Shown here piece after piece: positions 58,525 to 64,000 of a stretch of DNA of 64,000 nucleotides. The stretch spans positions 13,146,501-13,210,500 of the forward strand of contig JAKSXM010000007.1 in the NCBI GenBank assembly GCA_022575985.1, written 5' to 3'. Source of the DNA: Anagrus nilaparvatae. Taxonomy: Eukaryota; Arthropoda; Insecta; Hymenoptera; Mymaridae. The first letter of the stretch is position 1, and every line of letters starts with the position of its first letter. A program made the translations under genes and the position numbers. The notes beneath the pieces were generated by a model. The model did not search any database. It was not told where the DNA came from and saw only the letters and a list, made by a program, of their open reading frames with translations.

Positions 58525-60279
58525 GGGTGGTTCCAGTACTTTTCGTACAGATTAGGGCGCACTCATGTCACCGATTGAGCTAAAATTTTAGGGTATAGTT
58601 TGGGGTAATAAAAAAGTCCCTCAGCCAAATTTTTAGCCTTCTAGCACCTCATGGGGCCGAAATATGGCCGTTTAAAGGTCCAAAAATAGCCTGATTTGGC
58701 CAATTTTCAAAATTACGCCATTTCTTTGAATTTACTTCAAATTTCATGTTACTGGTTGCATTTTAACCGCTAAAGAGTCTACATTTTGTAAAAAAATTTT
58801 CAGCCAATTCCATGGAGTCAACTTTTTTTGGCATTGATAAACGTAAAATGAATTTTATTAAAAAAGCTGTTTTTCAAAATAATACCGTGGCTTAAGATCA
58901 ACTCAAAAATACTTCTGGTTGGTTGCAATTTTTTCGTCTACTCAAGACCTTTCAAATGCGACCCTAAAATTTAAAATCGGTGGATTTTAACCGGAGATAT
59001 TTTGATTTTAGTGGCGGCTGTTTTTAAAAAATGCGTTTTTTTGGCATTTTTCGCCACCTGGCATTTTTTTCTAAGTGCTTTAAAACGTCTGAAACTTTCA
59101 GGAAAATAAGTTCAATATATGTACTACAACTTTCATAAAAAATTTCTTTGCTTATTTGCCTTTAAAGCCCTTTTTTTACTCATCCAAATTCAACCTTTCC
59201 ATTTTCCGGAATTTTCCATTTTCCGGCTTTTCCTGTAATCTAATGAAAATTCTGACTCGATTTTTAGATTCCTCGGGAAATTTTACTACAGACCCTCTTT
59301 TTTGAGTAATTTTGAACCTCTCTGTGATGCTTTATAAAATAAGAAAGAAGAATTTGCATAAAAATAAAAATAAATTTAAATTTATAAAATTGACAATCAA
59401 GAAAAATTTTAATTTTATCAATTTCAATTTTATTTTTATTTTTATGCATATTCTTCTTTCTTTTTTTTATACAGCATCACAGAGAGGTTCAAAAGTACTC
59501 AAAAAAGAGGGTCTTTAGTAAAATTTCCCGAGGAATCCAAAAATCAAGTCAGAATTTTCATTAGATTACAGGAAAAGCCGGAAAATGGAAAATTCCGGAA
59601 AATGGAAAGGTTGAATTTGGATGAGTAAAAAAAGGGCTTTAAAGGCAAATAAGCAAAGAAATTTTTTATGAAAGTTGTAGTACATATATTGAACTTATTT
59701 TCCTGAAAGTTTCAGACGTTTTAAAGCACTTAGAAAAAAATGCCAGGTGGCGAAAAATGCCAAAAAAACGCATTTTTTAAAAACAGCCGCCACTAAAATC
59801 AAAATATCGCCGGTTAAAATCCACCGATTTTAAATTTTAGGGTCGCATTTGAAAGGTCTTGAGTAGACGAAAAAATTGCAACCAACCAGAAGTATTTTTG
59901 AGTTGATCTTAAGCCACGGTATTATTTTGAAAAACAGCTTTTTTAATAAAATTCATTTTACGTTTATCAATGCCAAAAAAAGTTGACTCCATGGAATTGG
60001 CTAAAAATTTTTTTACAAAATGTAGACTCTTTAGCGGTTAAAATGCAACCAGTAACATGAAATTTGAAGTAAATTCAAAGAAATGGCGTAATTTTGAAAA
60101 TTGGCCAAATCAGGCTATTTTTGGACCTTTAAACGGCCATATTTCGGCCCCATGAAGTGCTAGAAGGCTAAAAATTTGGCTGAGGGACTTTTTTATTACC
60201 CCAAACTATACCCTAAAATTTGAGCTCAATCGGTGACATGAGTGCGCCCTAATCTGTACGAAAAGTACTGGAACCACCC
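58525..60279. mobile_element. 1.75-kb near-perfect palindrome with TGCT duplication
   Basis: The left arm from GGGTGGTTCCAGTACTTTTC and right arm ending with its inverse are almost identical over about 860 bp each. I see only a few mismatches (for example CTCATGGGG against CTTCATGGGG in the inverse sense, GGAGATATT against GGCGATATT). TGCT flanks both ends (58521-58524 and 60280-60283). The centre is an AT-rich turn near 59395 with almost no loop. No open frame of note; frames near 59264-59518 arise at the turn. Confidence 0.85.
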
Positions 60280-60283
60280 TGCT

Positions 60284-61416
60284 ATTTAATTTTTTTGTGA
60301 CGAAAAATTTTGATAAAAAAATTTTTTAAAAACTAGGTATCCCATTCGAGATATCGAGTAAAAAACACATTTGCAAATATTATACTACTTTCATAGAATT
60401 CAAAATTTTAGGGTAGATTTTCCTAATATTGATTATATTACCAGCAAAGTGTACTTCCTAGAGTATCTTCTGGTTTTGCATATTTTTACTAACTTTTTTT
60501 ATCCAATACATTTTTACATCGGTTGGTTAAAAAGGTTTTTAATTACAGAATTATAGTCTAAAATTTAAAGTTTATTGACTATGTGAAATTATTTCATTAC
60601 ACTTTAATAAATTTTTGATTTTAATTTTTTTAAATTTGGCAAACCTAAAAATAGAAAAAATAAAAATTTAATTCGCATAATTAAATAGCCAGAAAATTTA
60701 CGTTAAAAAAATATACCTATTTTTATTTTTACAATTTTATAGGTTTTGCTAAATTAAAAAAAATTTTTATCAATTTTTATTAGAGTAATGTCATAGCAAG
60801 AAAAATCTTGAACCATAATTTAAAATAATTAATTTATTTATAATAAAGTTAATTATTTTATGATATTCAAATCACAGGTATGAAATTATGAAAATAAAAA
60901 AAGAACTTCACTTTTCAAAATAAAACAAAGGAAATAAAGCACTTTTTTTATTGATTTGAAATTCATAAAATCATGAATTTACTCATAAACAAATTCATTA
61001 TTTTAATAATATTTTAGCTTTCCCTAATTAAATTGTTTTCTTATAAATACGTAATGTATCTTATTTATTGTAAACTTTTACCTATACCAATACAGTAAAT
61101 ATAGGTATATTACGTATTTATAACAAAATATTAATATATCCAATTAATTAATTTTTTATTAATAATTTAATTTATTTATTTTATTTATTAATTTGCTTAT
61201 TGAATTAATAATTATTCATTTCAATATGATTATATATATTCATTTGTGATATTAAGTTGATTTAATTTTAACATTTTTAACGCAGCGCGCTCTCCAACTA
61301 CCGGAAATGATGCGCATTTTTACCACTCAAACTTTGCTCAAAACAGTACTGCACTCAAAAACACGACATCACCACTGAGTACACGTGGTTTTTACCTTGG
61401 TTTTTACTACTCACTA
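60284..61416. other. AT-rich spacer upstream of FARSA
   Basis: No gene. A short inverted pair of TACCTATA / TATAGGTA-type sequence lies near 61080-61110, and the last ~130 bp (61282-61416) is notably GC-richer (CGCAGCGCGCTCTCC), probably promoter-proximal DNA. Confidence 0.4.
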
Positions 61417-61587
61417 TACTGACTCCACTGCGCATTTATTCAATGTAGCCGGTGTTTTTTAAAATAAAAACATAAGAAATGATGTAATAACTTATTTTTT
61501 TTCGTTATAAGTCCCGGCTATGTCATTATATGTTTTATATAATACAATTAATATAGAGGAGAATAAATGCACAGTGGAGTCAGGGCT
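61417..61587. mobile_element. ~170-bp MITE in the FARSA promoter
   Basis: Left ACTGACTCCACTGCGCATTTATTC and right (inverse) CTGACTCCACTGTGCATTTATTC are terminal inverted repeats. An inner pair, GTAGCCGG and CCCGGCTA, also matches. The right end is 45 bp from the FARSA start codon, so the gene's transcription start must lie within or next to the element. Confidence 0.65.
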
Positions 61588-61631
61588 TTATTTATATATA
61601 TTTATTTGTAAAATAAAAATTATTTAAAAAT

Positions 61632-63454
61632 ATGACAGAATATATGGAAAAAGTATTAGAGTATTTATCTCAACACGAAGAAATTAATACACTTGAATTA
61701 GCAAATATCTTTAATGTTGATCATCAAAAAATTGTTGGTGCTATCAAAGGCTTAGAAGCTTTTGAAAATGTAAGTTAATACTAGTTTATTTATTCAAAAA
61801 TATTAGGCTTATATATCTTAATTATATTACTTTAATTAAAAAATATTTTTTATCAATAGCTGATTAATGTTGAATCTAAAAGTCAAAAAGAATTGATTTT
61901 AACAGAAGAAGGAGAATATGTATTAAAACATGGAAGTCATGAAGTTGCAGTATTTAATGCTATTCCTAATGATACTAATGAAATAAAACAGTCAGAATTA
62001 TTAGAAAAAGTTCCTTACGCTAAAGTAGGATTATCAAAAGCAAAGGCAGCTAAGTGGATTGAGATAGGACAAGTAGATGGTGAAGTTATTGTTAAAAAAA
62101 GTATCCCAAGCATATCTGATGAGGTTCAAAAGAATTTAAATAATTTGCAAACTTTATCAGATGATTTTAAAAAAGAATACAAAAAAAGAAAATTAATAAA
62201 AGAACAGTAAGTTTAATTTTTATAAAAAAAATTTTGATTTTTATCTTAAAAGCTTTAATATAATTTCAGAATTATTAAAATATTTGTAATACGCAAAGGA
62301 ATTAATTTTTCTATAAAAATTGAAAAACCTGAAGCAAATCTTAATGCTGATTTATTAATAAACGATGCTTGGAAAAGTGAAAAATTCAAACCTATTAATT
62401 TAAATACACTTGGTAATGCTCCTGATGTAGGACATCTTCATCCATTATTAAAAGTGCGTTCAGAATTTAAAAAAATATTTCTTGAAATGGGTTTTCAAGA
62501 AATGCCAACAAATAATTACGTAGAAAATTCTTTTTGGAATTTCGATGCTTTGTTTCAACCGCAGCAACACCCTGCTCGAGATGCTCATGATACTTTCTTT
62601 GTTTCTGGTATGCTTTTTGTTTTTTTTTTTTTTTTAATTATTTTTTATCATTAATTTTATTTTTATAATTTTAGATCCAGCTAAAAGCTCAAATATTCCT
62701 GAAGATTACTTAGCAAAAGTAAAAAAAGTTCATAGCGAAGGAGGGTATGGTTCTCAAGGATATAAATATGATTGGAAATTAGAAGAGGCACAAAAAAATT
62801 TATTCAGAACTCATACAACGGCAGTGAGTGCTCGCATGTTGTACAAGTTGATCAAAAAAGTAAGTATATTATTATTTAAATGTAACCTAGTTGAAAAACT
62901 AAAGATAACTTATTACTTCAGGGAAAGTTTGAACCAGTAAGATACTTTAGCATTGATAGAGTATTCAGAAATGAAACACTTGATGCAACGCATTTAGCAG
63001 AATTTCATCAAGTTGAAGGAGTTGTAGCTGATTATAATCTTACTTTAGGAGATTTAATCGGGACATTGTATGCTTTTTTTAATAAACTAGGCATTACTCA
63101 ACTTGAATTTAAGCCAGCTTATAATCCATATACTGAACCAAGTATGGAAATTTTTTGTTTTCATACAGGTTTAAATAAATGGATCGAAATTGGAAATAGT
63201 GGTATTTTTAGGCCTGAAATGTTACTCCCTATGGGAATACCAGAAAATGTAAATGTCATTGCTTGGGGATTATCTTTAGAAAGGTAAATATAAAAAATAA
63301 ATAATACAAAATCAAAATGTTGTTTATTAATCTAATAAAATCTTGTAGGCCAACAATGATAAAATATGGATTAAATAATATTAGGGATTTGGTTGGACCA
63401 AAAGTTGACTTACAAATGGTGCATAATAATCCGCTCTGTCGACTAGACAAGTAA
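61632..63454 (+). CDS. FARSA: phenylalanine-tRNA ligase alpha subunit, cytosolic
   Basis: Six exons (61632-61769, 61860-62206, 62270-62607, 62675-62859, 62922-63283, 63349-63454) encode 491 residues, all junctions in frame. It is the catalytic subunit of the (alpha-beta)2 class II enzyme that charges tRNA-Phe. Visible: N-terminal winged-helix segments (about 1-160), [10 protein letters not shown] (216-225) leading into motif 1, [17 protein letters not shown], the [10 protein letters not shown] segment, motif 2 with [16 protein letters not shown] (351-366), the phenylalanine-pocket region [15 protein letters not shown], and motif 3 GLSLER (452-457). All class II motifs are intact and the length is usual for the family. 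The ATG follows a purine-rich leader closely downstream of a MITE. A broken PheRS beta-like fragment lies 7 kb upstream. Confidence 0.96.
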
Positions 63455-63516
63455 ATTTAATTTTAATTAATCAAGTAGTTAAAGTATTTTGTAAAACGCT
63501 TGTATTTAATTTATTT

Positions 63517-63522
63517 AATAAA
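63517..63522 (+). terminator. poly(A) signal candidate for FARSA
   Basis: AATAAA about 65 bp after the stop, directly before the retrotransposon 3' end. Confidence 0.5.
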
Positions 63523-63524
63523 AT

Positions 63525-64000
63525 TCTTTTTTTATTTATTTACAAAATTAACAGGTATTTCTACCCTTGATACAGTATTAAAATTTACAAAAATTTATGT
63601 TATAGACTAAAAATTTTTAAATAACGATAATATGATATATATAATTAAGTATGACAAGTATCATAACAATCTTAAAAATTATAAAATTACAATTTATAAT
63701 AAAAAATTTTTTATTTTACTAAACAAAGAGGTTCAGAAAGTTAAATAAAAATTAATTTAGACTAGAAAATAAAACGAAGGAGAGCTATTCATAGTTTTTT
63801 AGGTATTTAGACCTCACAAAATTCCTGAAATGGGTTTGGTCTAGACTAGTTAAGGAATTTTGGAGTTCTGGATCTAAATTCCAACTTCGTATTCGATTCA
63901 ATGTCGAGTAGAAAAGTAAGTTGGATCTTAATTGAGACTCTCGAAGTGGTCTCGAATATCTGAGATCATATGCTTGACGAGTCCTCATATCAAAGTGAAA
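63525..64000 (-). mobile_element. second Jockey-type retrotransposon, 3' end (continues past the window)
   Basis: On the minus strand the 3' UTR (63525-63784) and tail match 9475-9775 (shared ACAGGTATTTCTACCCTTGA). The C-terminal reading frame (63785-63988) ends FRNFVRSKYLKNYE like the first copy. One codon is lost and the frame shifts near 63975 relative to the first copy, so this copy looks more degraded. It sits a few bases after the FARSA poly(A) signal. Confidence 0.85.

Overview
This is eukaryotic nuclear DNA, very AT-rich by eye (roughly three quarters A+T). It carries intron-containing genes with short GT-AG introns, mostly 60-180 bp, and a dense load of transposon-derived sequence. 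The gene content (a WBP1-like membrane protein, cytosolic aspartate aminotransferase, SMIM8, COQ8, PheRS alpha) together with mariner and Jockey-type elements suggests an arthropod, probably an insect. I cannot name the species.

Layout. Positions 1-5,800 hold fold-back and TIR elements and one possible minus-strand signal-peptide exon (626-701). Positions 5,804-16,421 hold a WBP1-like PPxY membrane-protein gene. Its 9.2-kb last intron contains a tRNA-like sequence inside nested inverted repeats, a 5'-truncated Jockey-type retrotransposon, a long-TIR MITE and a dead mariner. From 16.4 to 47.2 kb I see no convincing host gene. That stretch holds copies of a dispersed fold-back family ('family A'), two large fold-backs built from about 140-bp modules ('family B'), a ~165-bp satellite, a ~10-kb block of 114-bp and 45-bp satellites bounded by ~300-bp inverted repeats, and a pair of 1.13-kb TIR units in opposite orientation.

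Positions 47.8-54.2 kb are a compact gene island: GOT1 (plus), SMIM8 (minus) and COQ8 (plus). SMIM8 and COQ8 are divergent across about 740 bp. Next come a broken C-terminal fragment resembling PheRS beta, a 3.2-kb fold-back whose spacer keeps a SWIM-type zinc-finger coding remnant, and a near-perfect 1.75-kb palindrome. FARSA (PheRS alpha) occupies 61.6-63.5 kb with a MITE in its promoter and a second Jockey-type 3' end directly after its poly(A) signal.

Functional links. The host genes are housekeeping: amino-acid and malate-aspartate shuttle metabolism, coenzyme Q biosynthesis, tRNA charging, and a probable E3-ligase adaptor. They form no operon-like unit. The distinctive feature is the number of long inverted repeats. 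If transcribed, several would give long double-stranded hairpin RNA, and several combine tandem sub-repeats with a switch of orientation at the centre.
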